From contig NZ_CP047095.1 of NCBI RefSeq assembly GCF_009806575.1, positions 3,972,001-4,036,000 of the forward strand: a stretch of 64,000 nt of DNA, written 5' to 3'. The notes below the pieces were generated by a model. It did not search any database, was not told the origin of the DNA, and was given only the letters and a program-made list of their open reading frames with translations. The translations under genes were made by a program, and so were the position numbers. The stretch's first letter is position 1. Every line of letters starts with the position of its first letter. Origin of the DNA: Rossellomorea marisflavi. Its GTDB lineage: Bacteria > Bacillota > Bacilli > Bacillales > Bacillaceae_B. Shown here in pieces: positions 27,210 to 38,833 of the stretch.

Positions 27210-28088
27210 TCACTTTACAGAGAGTTCTTCAATTTTTTTATTTATCAAAGGGATAAATTTATCATCCTGTTGTAGTTCAAAAACAACCAAAGCTTTTTCC
27301 ATATACGATTTGGCTTCAAGTTTTTTCCCTAAGAGCTCAAAGTTATATCCAATTTGATAATGGAATTGTCCTAATAAATACAAAGTATCTTTTTCTAAAG
27401 ACCATTTTATTGCATCTCTACAGTACTGATTAGATTCAGTCAGTTTATTTAACCTTGTTAAAACCCTAGTCATGTTATACAGTAACCTGCTTTTAATCGT
27501 GTAATCGTTAAGATGAGGTAAAACTTTTATATGATCCTGAATTTCTTCAAATATGTCTAATGCCTTTTCTAAATCTTCTTTAACATATATAGCGCCAATC
27601 GAAAGTAATATCTCCAACTCTCTTTCGGTTAAGACTTTACTAATAGACTGTGTCATTTCTATTGCTTTCCTTAAAGTTAATATTGCTTTATCTACATCTT
27701 TTTCGACTTCGAATATATATATTCCTTTGTGCCACAGTAATAATTGATAGTTTCTAGAATTCTGAGCGAACAATGGATTTTCTTCTTCTATTTTTACAAT
27801 ATCCATCATTTCCTTATACTTATGTTCTCTTCTTGCAATTTTTAATTGCTTCGTTACTTCTTGCACATAATCTAACCGGGGTGTCATTCCTATATCAAAA
27901 AAATAATTTACATCCACCCCTAATTTTTGAGAAATTAAATATAGTGTGGAAGCATAAGGGAAAACAATTCCTTTTTCAATTTTACTTATTTGAGCTTGAG
28001 TGCATATACCCAACGATAATTCTTCTTGAGAAAGACCGATATTTTTTCTTAATTCTTTGATTTTTTTTCCTACCGCTGAAAAATCCAT
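27210..28088 (-). CDS. PlcR-like (RNPP family) HTH-TPR transcriptional regulator
   Basis: 292-aa cytosolic regulator. N-terminal Cro/C1-type HTH (about residues 5-62: IKELRKNIGLSQEELS and ICTQAQISKIEKG), then about five TPR helix pairs (about 75-290). Length, the ICTQAQISKIEKG wording and the TPR layout match PlcR (285 aa), where the TPRs bind the re-imported peptide PapR. ATG 28088 follows GGGGAG by 8 bases; a TTG just upstream is less likely. The gene is markedly AT-richer than its neighbours, suggesting transfer. A TATAAT -10 lies at 28120-28125 and an inverted repeat overlaps the -35 region. A 39-aa secreted-peptide gene lies divergently 203 bases away. Function as a peptide-controlled activator is inferred from family and context. 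Confidence 0.85.
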   Translation of the reverse strand: MDFSAVGKKIKELRKNIGLSQEELSLGICTQAQISKIEKGIVFPYASTLYLISQKLGVDVNYFFDIGMTPRLDYVQEVTKQLKIARREHKYKEMMDIVKIEEENPLFAQNSRNYQLLLWHKGIYIFEVEKDVDKAILTLRKAIEMTQSISKVLTERELEILLSIGAIYVKEDLEKALDIFEEIQDHIKVLPHLNDYTIKSRLLYNMTRVLTRLNKLTESNQYCRDAIKWSLEKDTLYLLGQFHYQIGYNFELLGKKLEAKSYMEKALVVFELQQDDKFIPLINKKIEELSVK

Positions 28089-28146
28089 CAATTTATTCTC
28101 CCCTAAAAATATTCCTAAAATTATATTTCCGAAAGAAATCTTATGA

Positions 28147-28163
28147 TATGCTATGTGAGCATG
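28147..28163. promoter_or_regulatory. Inverted repeat resembling a PlcR-type box
   Basis: TATGCT-ATGTG-AGCATG, 17 bp, near-palindromic. It lies between the PlcR-like gene and the peptide gene, overlapping the predicted -35 (TATCAT, 28143-28148) of the regulator. It begins TATG and ends CATG, like the known PlcR box TATGNAN4TNCATA, but inner bases and spacing differ. Candidate binding site for auto-control and activation. Confidence 0.5.
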
Positions 28164-28215
28164 CTGAAAAATAGTCTATAAGACCTCACATTACAATTAT
28201 CTTAATACGATTATT

Positions 28216-28251
28216 GTGTTTTAATAATAATAACACTTTTATGTATATAAT
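28216..28251 (+). promoter_or_regulatory. Promoter region of the peptide gene
   Basis: TATAAT at 28246-28251 without a good -35 at 17 bp. An inverted repeat GTGTT-N11-AACAC (28216-28236) covers the -35 position. A strong -10 with no -35 suggests an activator-dependent promoter. Confidence 0.5.
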
Positions 28252-28290
28252 AGCCGAAAAAACTTTATTTGAGAAAGGGATGAAATACCT

Positions 28291-28410
28291 ATGAAGAAAC
28301 GTTTGTTCGCAATTTTAACCGCTTCCATACTAGTGTTTGGAGTTGCCGGGTTAATTTCAAACCCAACAAGTCTTCCCACTCTCCAACGCGAATTACCTAA
28401 TGAATACTAA
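28291..28410 (+). CDS. PapR-like secreted signalling peptide precursor (39 aa)
   Basis: Short gene next to the divergent PlcR-like regulator. The protein has a basic start (MKKRLF), a hydrophobic export segment (about residues 5-22, AILTASILVFGVAG) and a polar tail ending in QRELPNEY. Known PapR precursors are 48 aa with a signal sequence and end in peptides such as LPFEF, VPFEF or LPFEH; LPNEY keeps Leu/Pro, Glu and a terminal aromatic. The SD AAAGGG is about 11 bases before ATG. The gene has its own -10 and an excellent terminator 10 bases after the stop, so it is a monocistronic peptide gene. In the B. cereus group papR follows plcR on the same strand; here the genes are divergent. Export, processing and activity are inferred. 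Confidence 0.78.
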   Translation: MKKRLFAILTASILVFGVAGLISNPTSLPTLQRELPNEY

Positions 28411-28420
28411 TAAACTTATC

Positions 28421-28445
28421 ACTTCCTTCGAGGAAGTTTTTTTTA
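28421..28445 (+). terminator. Terminator of the peptide gene
   Basis: ACTTCCT / AGGAAGT stem with loop TCG followed by seven T. It shows that the peptide gene forms a short transcript of its own. Confidence 0.92.
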
Positions 28446-28620
28446 TTGAACTACACTTCACTTCCACTTTTGTAAATATGCCTAAAGTTATATAAATACT
28501 CAAAAACAGAACATATTTACCCAAAATCAAAGATGCATCAATTATATACCTTACTGAGCCAAAATCCCCTTGTTTTTAAGGTGTGGTAGTATAAAAGTAC
28601 AATAAAAGAAAGGGGGCTTC

Positions 28621-28944
28621 ATGATGAATAGCATAAGCATGAAAGTAAATCCTCTATATTCTGAAATTGATTTGTCGATTCAGTTCCATTTTGAGTTCTT
28701 GCAAGGTGATTGCAAGGTCGGGGAGGCACTCGCATCCACGTATCCGATCGAGAATCATCAGCAAGCCCTCAAGCCTAAGCATTTGTCGTTTCCAAAGGTA
28801 GAAAAATGTGCAGTCATTGATTTGTTTGATGTCGTTGGGGATTTGGAGAAGGGCTGTCTGAAAAAGCTCCACCACTTCCTGAAGGTGATCGGAATGAAAG
28901 AAGTTCATGCAGGTTATGACATACAGCGAGAAAGCATGGTATAA
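28621..28944 (+). CDS. Hypothetical protein (107 aa)
   Basis: Not recognised. ATG 28621 (or 28624) follows AAAGGGGGC, TATAAA-type promoter sequence lies about 30 bases upstream, and the stop at 28944 falls in a strong terminator; these context signals favour this strand over the antisense frame. No signal peptide, membrane helix or known motif. The middle part has hydrophobic-acidic periodicity (VEKCAVIDLFDVVGDLEKGCLKKL) suggesting a small soluble fold. It follows the peptide gene on the same strand but has a separate promoter. Confidence 0.55.
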   Translation: MMNSISMKVNPLYSEIDLSIQFHFEFLQGDCKVGEALASTYPIENHQQALKPKHLSFPKVEKCAVIDLFDVVGDLEKGCLKKLHHFLKVIGMKEVHAGYDIQRESMV

Positions 28945-28974
28945 GAAAAGGCGGTCCTCATGGGCCGCCTTTTC

Positions 28975-28978
<4 letters not shown>
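28941..28978. terminator. Bidirectional terminator before hutG
   Basis: Perfect 14-bp stem ATAAGAAAAGGCGG / CCGCCTTTTCTTAT with a 10-base loop. It ends the 107-aa gene (+) and the hut operon (-). Confidence 0.93.
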
Positions 28979-32830
<3,852 letters not shown>

Positions 32831-32838
<8 letters not shown>

Positions 32839-34360
32839 TGGTCGTTTCCTCCTTCGTCTCAGTCGAAATGATGGTGCGCAGTTGAATGGATTGAAGCCAT
32901 GAAGCTGCGGCTTCGATATCTTTCGAGAATATACGGTCCTTGGTGATGCTCGGGATGACCTTGCGTGCCTCATTGTAGAAGCGCTTCGTGCTCGGTGCCA
33001 TGAGATCCACTCCCCGGTGCTCCACAGCTTGAAGGCTGCAGACGAGCTCGATGGCCACGACGCGCCGGGTGTTCTGAAGGATCTGATAGGCGTGGCGGGA
33101 GCCGATCGTACCCATGCTCACATGATCTTCCTGGTTCGCAGACGACGGGATGGAATCGACGCTCGCCGGATGGGCCAGGGTTTTATTTTCCGATACAAGG
33201 GAGGCGGCACAGTATTGCATGATCATCGCTCCAGACTGAAGACCGGGCTCGGGGCTCAGGAACGGCGGCAGGTCGCTCAGCTGCGGATTGACGAGGCGCT
33301 CGATCCTCCGCTCGGAGATATTGGCAAGCTCAGCGACGGCGATCTTCATGAAGTCCATGGCGAAGGCGATCGGCTGACCGTGGAAGTTACCTCCCGAGAT
33401 GATCTTCTCACCGTCTTCAAAGATCAGTGGATTATCTGTCGCCGCGTTCATCTCGATCTCGAGCTTTTCCTTCACATAGTCGAGGGCCTGCCACGAAGCG
33501 CCGTGCACCTGCGGGATGCACCGGAGTGAATAAGCATCCTGGACCCTGAGCTCCCCCTGCCTCGTCGTCAGTCTGCTGCCCTGGAGATAGCCCCGGATCC
33601 GCGAGGCTGTGTCGACCTGCTGCGTATAGCCCCTGGCCAGATGCACATCTTCATCGAAAGCATCGGTGATCCCCCTCAGTCCTTCCATTGTGAGGCTCGC
33701 GATCAGCTCGCTCTGATGGGCGAGTTCTTCTGCTTCCAGATAGCCGATGACCCCCATGGCCGTCATCGCCTGCGTTCCGTTGATCAAGGCAAGGCCTTCT
33801 TTTGCCTGGAGCTGGATCGGGAAAATGTTTTCTTTTGAAAGGACGGTCAGGGTGTCATGGATCCCGCCGCGATAGTGCACCTGCCCTTCTCCCATGAGTG
33901 CGAGGGCGAGATGGGAAAGGGGGGCAAGATCTCCGCTTGCACCGAGTGATCCCTGCTGTGGAACGACGGGATGGATTTCCTTATTGAGGAACTCCACCAA
34001 TCGCTCAACGATGACGGGCCGCACGCCCGAGTACCCTTTCAGCAGGGCATTCGCCCTCAAGAGGAGCATCGCCCTCGAGACGTTCTCTGGGAACGGATCC
34101 CCCACTCCGCATGCGTGGGAGTGGATCAGGTTCAGCTGCAGCTCTTCTACATCCTCAGGATCGATGAGAACATCACTGAACTTCCCGAATCCTGTGTTGA
34201 TGCCGTATACGACCCGCTTTTCCTTCACGATCCGCTCAACCGCTTCACGACTTTTCTTTACCCTGTCCATGCTTTCCTGCGATAGGGTGACGAACACCTT
34301 CTCATCGATTACCTGCTTTGCCTGAGCCAATGTCAGGGAGCAGCCTGTCAATTCCACCAT
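32831..34360 (-). CDS. hutH: Histidine ammonia-lyase
   Basis: 509-aa MIO-type lyase that removes ammonia from L-histidine to give urocanate. The Ala-Ser-Gly that forms the MIO cofactor is at residues 141-143 ([14 protein letters not shown]). Also seen: [10 protein letters not shown] and [17 protein letters not shown] 34360 follows GAGGTGAT and agrees with the usual N-terminus; a longer frame would start 11 codons earlier. It is the first enzyme gene after the HutP-controlled attenuator. Confidence 0.96.
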
Positions 34361-34395
34361 CACGATCACCTCGTTATAATTGTTTGTCCACATGA

Positions 34396-34445
34396 AAAGG
34401 AGGCTCGGTCAAAGACAGAATCCTGTCCTTGACCGAGCCTCCTTT
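34396..34445 (-). terminator. hut attenuator (HutP-controlled terminator)
   Basis: Long inverted repeat, about 22 bp with one mismatch (AAAGGAGGCTCGGTCAA and its complement, extended by GACAG), between hutP and hutH. On the leftward transcript it ends in CCTTTTC. In B. subtilis a terminator in the same place stops transcription unless HutP with histidine binds the RNA. Confidence 0.85.
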
Positions 34446-34448
34446 CGA

Positions 34449-34465
34449 CTGATTTCTATAGGCTC
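34449..34465 (-). promoter_or_regulatory. HutP RNA-binding site (three NAG triplets)
   Basis: On the transcript strand: GAG-N4-TAG-N4-CAG, three NAG triplets each separated by exactly four bases. This is the known HutP hexamer recognition pattern. It lies 5 bases after the hutP stop and just before the terminator hairpin. Confidence 0.82.
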
Positions 34466-34469
34466 TTAT

Positions 34470-34916
34470 TTACATATGATTGATTCCGAGACCGATCGTC
34501 TCATGTTCAAGTCCCTTCACCGGGGCACCGATGGTCCCATATAGGGCGACGGCGATCCACTCGCCTTCCTCTTCCCTGGGATAGGGTGTTCCCCTGACGA
34601 CCGCAAAGCTCAGCCCCACTGTCCTGAGAACCTCTCCCAGCTGGGCATGGCCCCTCGTGACGCCCGTGAGTGCTTCCATGATGGCATGGTAAAGAGCGTG
34701 CATGTCGCGGTACAGGTCTTCACGGACGATATCGCTCCGCTTCGCAGCGGTCTCGATGGCCGCGACGATCTTTTGGCTGTCCATCGATCCGATCCTGCCG
34801 GTGCAGTAGCTCCAGTTCAGTTCGTTGAAATGTCGGTTCCAGTCCTCTTCTGACCTCTCGGTGAGAAGAAGGAGCATGGCATTTTTGCCGATCCGGTTAT
34901 TCCCTGCTGTTTTCAT
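34470..34916 (-). CDS. hutP: Hut operon positive regulator HutP
   Basis: 148-aa RNA-binding antiterminator that, with L-histidine and Mg2+, allows transcription into hutH. The length equals B. subtilis HutP. Conserved parts: [52 protein letters not shown] and the C-terminal [22 protein letters not shown] with metal- and histidine-binding His residues. ATG 34916 follows AAGGTGATG; a longer upstream frame is within the 5' leader. First gene of the operon, with its own promoter at 34966-34994. Confidence 0.97.
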   Translation of the reverse strand: MKTAGNNRIGKNAMLLLLTERSEEDWNRHFNELNWSYCTGRIGSMDSQKIVAAIETAAKRSDIVREDLYRDMHALYHAIMEALTGVTRGHAQLGEVLRTVGLSFAVVRGTPYPREEEGEWIAVALYGTIGAPVKGLEHETIGLGINHM

Positions 34917-34965
34917 GGAGTCATCACCTTGAGAGAAAATTCTAAACATACTAATAACTATCTTC

Positions 34966-34994
34966 ATTGTATGTAGGATATCGGCCAAGGTCAA
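34966..34994 (-). promoter_or_regulatory. Sigma-A promoter of the hut operon
   Basis: Leftward TTGACC (34994-34989), exact 17-bp spacer and TACAAT (34971-34966), about 50 bases upstream of hutP. Close to consensus. No clear catabolite-repression (cre) site was found next to it. Confidence 0.8.
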
Positions 34995-35051
34995 CGGAAA
35001 TCATCGTGATTTTAGAAACTTAGAGAGGTAGTTCGGTAGCGGGGTAAAGCC

Positions 35052-35525
35052 TCATTCCCCCACGCTTCTTCCTCTTTTGTACACATTGGGCTTCCATTGG
35101 AAGGTGACCGTTCTGGCATCGGTCTTTAAACTGAAGAATGAGAGTATATCACTTTTTATGTCGTCATCGAGGGGGTCTTCATGCGGGTGGGAAGGCAGGA
35201 TATTCAATCGGGTCATCGTATTCGTTTTTTCCACAATGAGCTTGCATACCGCGATCGTGTTCGCGTCGATATCCACACATTTGAATGGCAAGGAGCTTCC
35301 TTCGGCGATCGGAAGGGCATACAGGGTGCAGCCTGCCGTTTCCATGATAAAGTTCGAATACAGGATTCCCTTTAGAGGATGTGAAAATCCGGGCGGTCTG
35401 CAGATCGCGACGATCCCTTCCTTGTAGTGCTTCCCTTCGAAGAGGAGCAGGTGCTTATTCTTCCAATCGGCCTTGCGTCTCGTCAGATCATACTCTTCGA
35501 AAACAATCAGATATTCTCTTGCCAT
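35052..35525 (-). CDS. Hypothetical protein (157 aa)
   Basis: Not recognised. ATG 35525 has an excellent AAGGAGGATACA ribosome binding site. No signal peptide or membrane helix. The N-terminal half is beta-like with IVAICRPPGFSHPLKGILYS; two Cys (TAGCTLYAL, FKCVDIDA) could pair or bind metal; the C-terminus is basic (WKPNVYKRGRSVGE). It stands alone upstream of hutP in the same direction but well separated from it. General size and style resemble small competence- or stress-type Bacillus proteins, without a nameable family. Confidence 0.65.
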   Translation of the reverse strand: MAREYLIVFEEYDLTRRKADWKNKHLLLFEGKHYKEGIVAICRPPGFSHPLKGILYSNFIMETAGCTLYALPIAEGSSLPFKCVDIDANTIAVCKLIVEKTNTMTRLNILPSHPHEDPLDDDIKSDILSFFSLKTDARTVTFQWKPNVYKRGRSVGE

Positions 35526-35826
35526 TGTATCCTCCTTTATAACTAGTAATATTTTACTACTTCTGGTTTATTCTACATATAATGTGGTTTTTCCTCCTTG
35601 TTTTACAAACATAATAGTATTTTTTAACTTTATAATGCTATTATCACCACCCTTATAGCGGGTGTATGAAATAGGTTCTCTATACCGCTCATGATTTTTG
35701 TGCAAGACTTCGCTTTCCTCGGGTAGCCCTAGAGTCGGTCTCACATCAGCTACTCTTCCCGCAGGATTCTCCGTCTTGCACTCCAATCAACCGCTTGAAA
35801 CGATGATGGTCATGAAACAAATGAAG
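35526..35826. other. Intergenic region containing a repeat
   Basis: About 300 bases; 35526-35690 is AT-rich with no supported gene, and the rest is the inverted-repeat element at 35700-35781. Confidence 0.5.
35700..35781. repeat. Bacillus-type intergenic palindromic repeat
   Basis: 82-bp element bounded by 9-bp perfect inverted ends GTGCAAGAC / GTCTTGCAC. On the minus strand it reads as the widespread Bacillaceae intergenic repeat type: GACGGAGAATCCTGCGGGA, AGTAGCTGATGTGAGACC, then CCCGAGGAAAGCGAAGTC. I recognise the pattern from other Bacillus genomes; its mobility or RNA function is unknown. A 72-codon frame across it is incidental. Confidence 0.65.
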
Positions 35827-35872
35827 AACCCGAACTATTGCCTGATCGCAGGCAAGTGAATTCGGGTTTTTC
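35827..35872. terminator. Two-part terminator hairpin
   Basis: Outer AACCCGAA / TTCGGGTT and inner TTGCCTG / CAGGCAA around loop ATCG, followed by TTTTT on the plus strand and a moderately T-rich stretch on the minus strand. It probably ends the leftward deacetylase gene. Confidence 0.75.
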
Positions 35873-35932
35873 TATGACTCAAACACTTTGACCCAGCCTG
35901 GTTTTCAGGTGGACCTTATTCAGACGCCATGA

Positions 35933-38424
35933 TCATTCCCCTTGACCATAGCTCAGGAGATTGGTAAAGATGCGATAGCCTCCCGGAACCTGACCTTGTA
36001 TCTGGCGATAGAAGACCAGATTGGTATAAAGATAGGTGCCTTCTCCGTAAGGCGCCATGAGGATTCCCCCATCGAATGATTCTTCTCCTGGATCATTCAT
36101 GCGGACGAATGTTTCATAACGGCTATCCCAATCCATCGGGTAGTAGAGGCCCCTTTCCTGTACCCAGTTGTCCCAGTCGTTCTTGGAGAGAACATTAGGA
36201 TAAGAGAAGAGACTGGACTCAGGCTTCAGGAGCTCGACGTCTGCATTTTCATCCGTCACCCTCCAGCGAATGGATGGATTACCGATCGTGAGTGGATAAG
36301 GTGCCGTTGTGGCTGCATCCCATCTGTCATTCGGTTTATGATACTGAACGACAAGATGTCCCCCTCCTCCACGTACGTCTTCAACCGTTCGTTATTCTCG
36401 GTGAGTGCATCGCGGGAGAGATAGGCCCTGATCCCCGTGACGATCGTATCAAATTGGGATAGATCGCCGGAAGCGAGATCCTCATCCGTCAATTTGGTTA
36501 TATCCATTCCGACATTGGACAGGTAGTCAGCCACCTGATCGAAGCCGCTCTCGATATACCCAACCTTCATTCCTTCAGGGGTCAGGAGCTCGAAGGAAAC
36601 CCCATTGATTCCTGCATCATACTGGTAGTAAAACGTACCGATGTGACTGTAGGTGATTTCCTGGACCGTGGTACCGAATGTTTTCCCGTCAACCTTTGCC
36701 TGTGCCCTTATCTTGAAATCCCCTTCTTCAATCTCTGCAGGCGAATGAAGGACAAAGTCAGCTGATTTCTTTTCTTTATGTTCCGTTAAGGGGACGTCTA
36801 CTGATGAAGGCGTAACCGTCCATCCTTCAGGGACCTCGAGGGAAACCCTGGCATTCGCTTTTCCTTTCTTGTAGTTCGTCACCTCGACACTGACGGGTAC
36901 GTCGGCCTTCACATCCGCCGTGTTCACGACAAGGTCTTCCGGGCTCATGGTAAGACCGACATCCGGAAGGACGGCAATGGTGCCGTTCAGCTCCTCTTTC
37001 TGCACCGTTTCCACTGAACCGGAACGGAACTTGACCAATGCCTGGATCACCGGTTCTTCATACGCATGGTATGTTTCTGCGTCTTCTGGAACATCCACTT
37101 TGAATGTGAACGTTCGCTCTTCACCCGGCTTCAGGTTTTTCTTCTTCGTCTTTTTCGAGAAGTGGAAAGGCGTGTCCAGGGTGACATCTGCATTCTTCAG
37201 AACATGGTTGCCCCCATTTTTCAAGGCCACCTCCACTTTTACTTGCTGCCCACCTGTCAGCACGTCGGATTCCGATGTTGCCTGGACATCAAGACCGGAT
37301 GACATGTAGCTTACATTCATGAGCTGCTCTTCCTTCAAGGATAGCTTGTGAAGGAGATCCTCCTTCAATCCTGAGTCAAGTTTGGCTTTCTTCGTCTTCT
37401 TGATGGCCTCTTCTACCAGCTTCAAGGATTTCTGGGCCTCTTTGAATGCTTCAGAACGATCCGGATAGCTGGAAATCGTCCGTTCGAGCTGGCTTTGGAG
37501 CTTGCGATACTGCTTCACGAGAGATTTCTCTTTCTTTGGAAGCTTCCCCGCCCATTCGTTGAAATCATAAGGAACCCCTTTAAAGAGCTGGTCCTTCCCG
37601 GAGGACGAATCACGGGATTTTACCAATTCAAGGTGCACCTGTCTTGGAGCCACGGGGATCTCGCTCCCCATTCCCTGGCTTTTATGGAGGAAACGGGATT
37701 CTTCCCCGATTTGAGGATATGATTTCCCGTAGATGTCATCGAGCATGCCGATTTCAATCGATGATGTGGCGCTCTCTTTTGACTCTGCCGGTAAGTAAAG
37801 TTTTTTGATTTTCCAAGGGGACAGGCCTTCTTTAAGGTGGTCCGGATAAACGGACGGATCGGCTGCATCTTCAAATGCACGCTGAGTCAGGATCGATATC
37901 GCCCTGTGATGTCCATGCTGGGAATCGACATCGCGGAAGGACGGCATCACGATATCCGGCTGATAGGTTCGGATGAAGCGGATCAACCGCTCATAGGTAA
38001 GGTCTTCCCCCCATTTGGAGAGGGTTTCTTCTGGAGTCTTCGAAAATCCGAAGTCATAGATGGGATCAGAGGTGGTTTCACTGAGGTGGTATGCTTTTAC
38101 GCCTGTCACTTTCGCTGCTTCAATCATTTCCCTCGAACGGATGATGCCCAGGGCATTGTCGAGCTCTTGGCCGATTTCATTCTGGCCGCCTTCCCCCCGG
38201 TTGGCAATGAGGCTGGACGTCTTCACTCCCAGGCCCCTGGAGAGATAGGCGAGGAAATCACTCCGTTCATCGTCAGGATGCGCTCCTGTATTCAGGAAGG
38301 TTACGGTCGTTTCAAGTGGTTTGAGGGCACTCCAAAGTTCGGGGTCCTCTTCGCGGGCCAAAGGATTCATCGGAAGGACAAGTAAGAAGGCGATCAGAAG
38401 GCAAATCAGTTTCTTCATGTTCAT
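35933..38424 (-). pseudogene. Secreted PIG-L family deacetylase, frameshifted
   Basis: Reads as one protein of about 830 aa if a base is restored in the five-base homopolymer at 36360-36364: VEEGGHLVVQYHKPNDRWD then follows directly, reaching the stop at 35933. Order: signal peptide (1-24); LmbE/PIG-L N-acetyl-sugar deacetylase domain with zinc motif AHPDDE (about residue 50) and HGHHRA (about 180); a helical linker (about 290-370); Ig/NPCBM-like beta modules (about 390-600); and a C-terminal GATase-like domain. The family removes acetyl from GlcNAc-type substrates; an extracellular role on cell wall or environmental amino-sugar polymers is inferred. Without the frame correction the main part stops at 36256. 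ATG 38424 has AGGAG about 6 bases upstream (GAGAGGAGCATGAAC context). Confidence 0.82.
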
Positions 38425-38833
38425 GCTCCTCTCAAATTGGATTACCGCATGCGAATGACATCCCTCCTCCGGGTTGGTTTGTTTATCTTTTTAACGAACT
38501 GAAGGTTGTTTTTTCCGTTCTTTTCATTAGTAGCACAGGCATATATTTCCTGTAAATGGGTCAATGACCCGACCAGTAAAGCGCTCACATGTCATAAGGA
38601 GGAAAAATTCGACAAAATCGTTGGAGGTCCTACCCGATTCCACTAGCTAGGAACACAGCTTCACGTGTTGATATGACGGGGTTTTCAACTTTTCTTATCA
38701 AGTGGGTACAAAGTATGTCATTTTGTCGATTAATTCTGAATAATAAAAATATTAATTGTGAGAGGAACAGAACTACTGTATATTTTTAGTTGATTAGTTA
38801 GGTTCACTAACAAAATACGAAAGCCGTGATGCA
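38425..38833. other. Divergent intergenic region (deacetylase / ROK gene)
   Basis: About 400 bases, no supported gene. It contains a small palindrome GGGTCAATGACCC (about 38559-38571), an SD-like AAGGAGGAA (about 38598) not followed by a usable start, and the ROK-type operator near its right end. Confidence 0.5.
38797..38811. promoter_or_regulatory. Inverted repeat upstream of the ROK regulator
   Basis: GTTAG-GTTCA-CTAAC, within TTAGTTAGGTTCACTAACAAA. It resembles operators of ROK repressors such as XylR (TTAGTTTG...CAAACTAA) and sits 23 bases before the start codon, so auto-repression is plausible. Confidence 0.5.

Noticed and set aside
28654..28908. 84-codon minus-strand frame opposite the 107-aa gene
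   Set aside because: No ribosome binding site before its ATG, and the flanking promoter, SD and terminator fit the plus strand.
35052..35525. ComK-type competence regulator
   Set aside because: Similar size and general style, but the motifs I know from ComK are not present; left as hypothetical.
35568..35786. 72-codon minus frame
   Set aside because: Lies across the palindromic repeat; such frames occur in many copies of this repeat type by chance.
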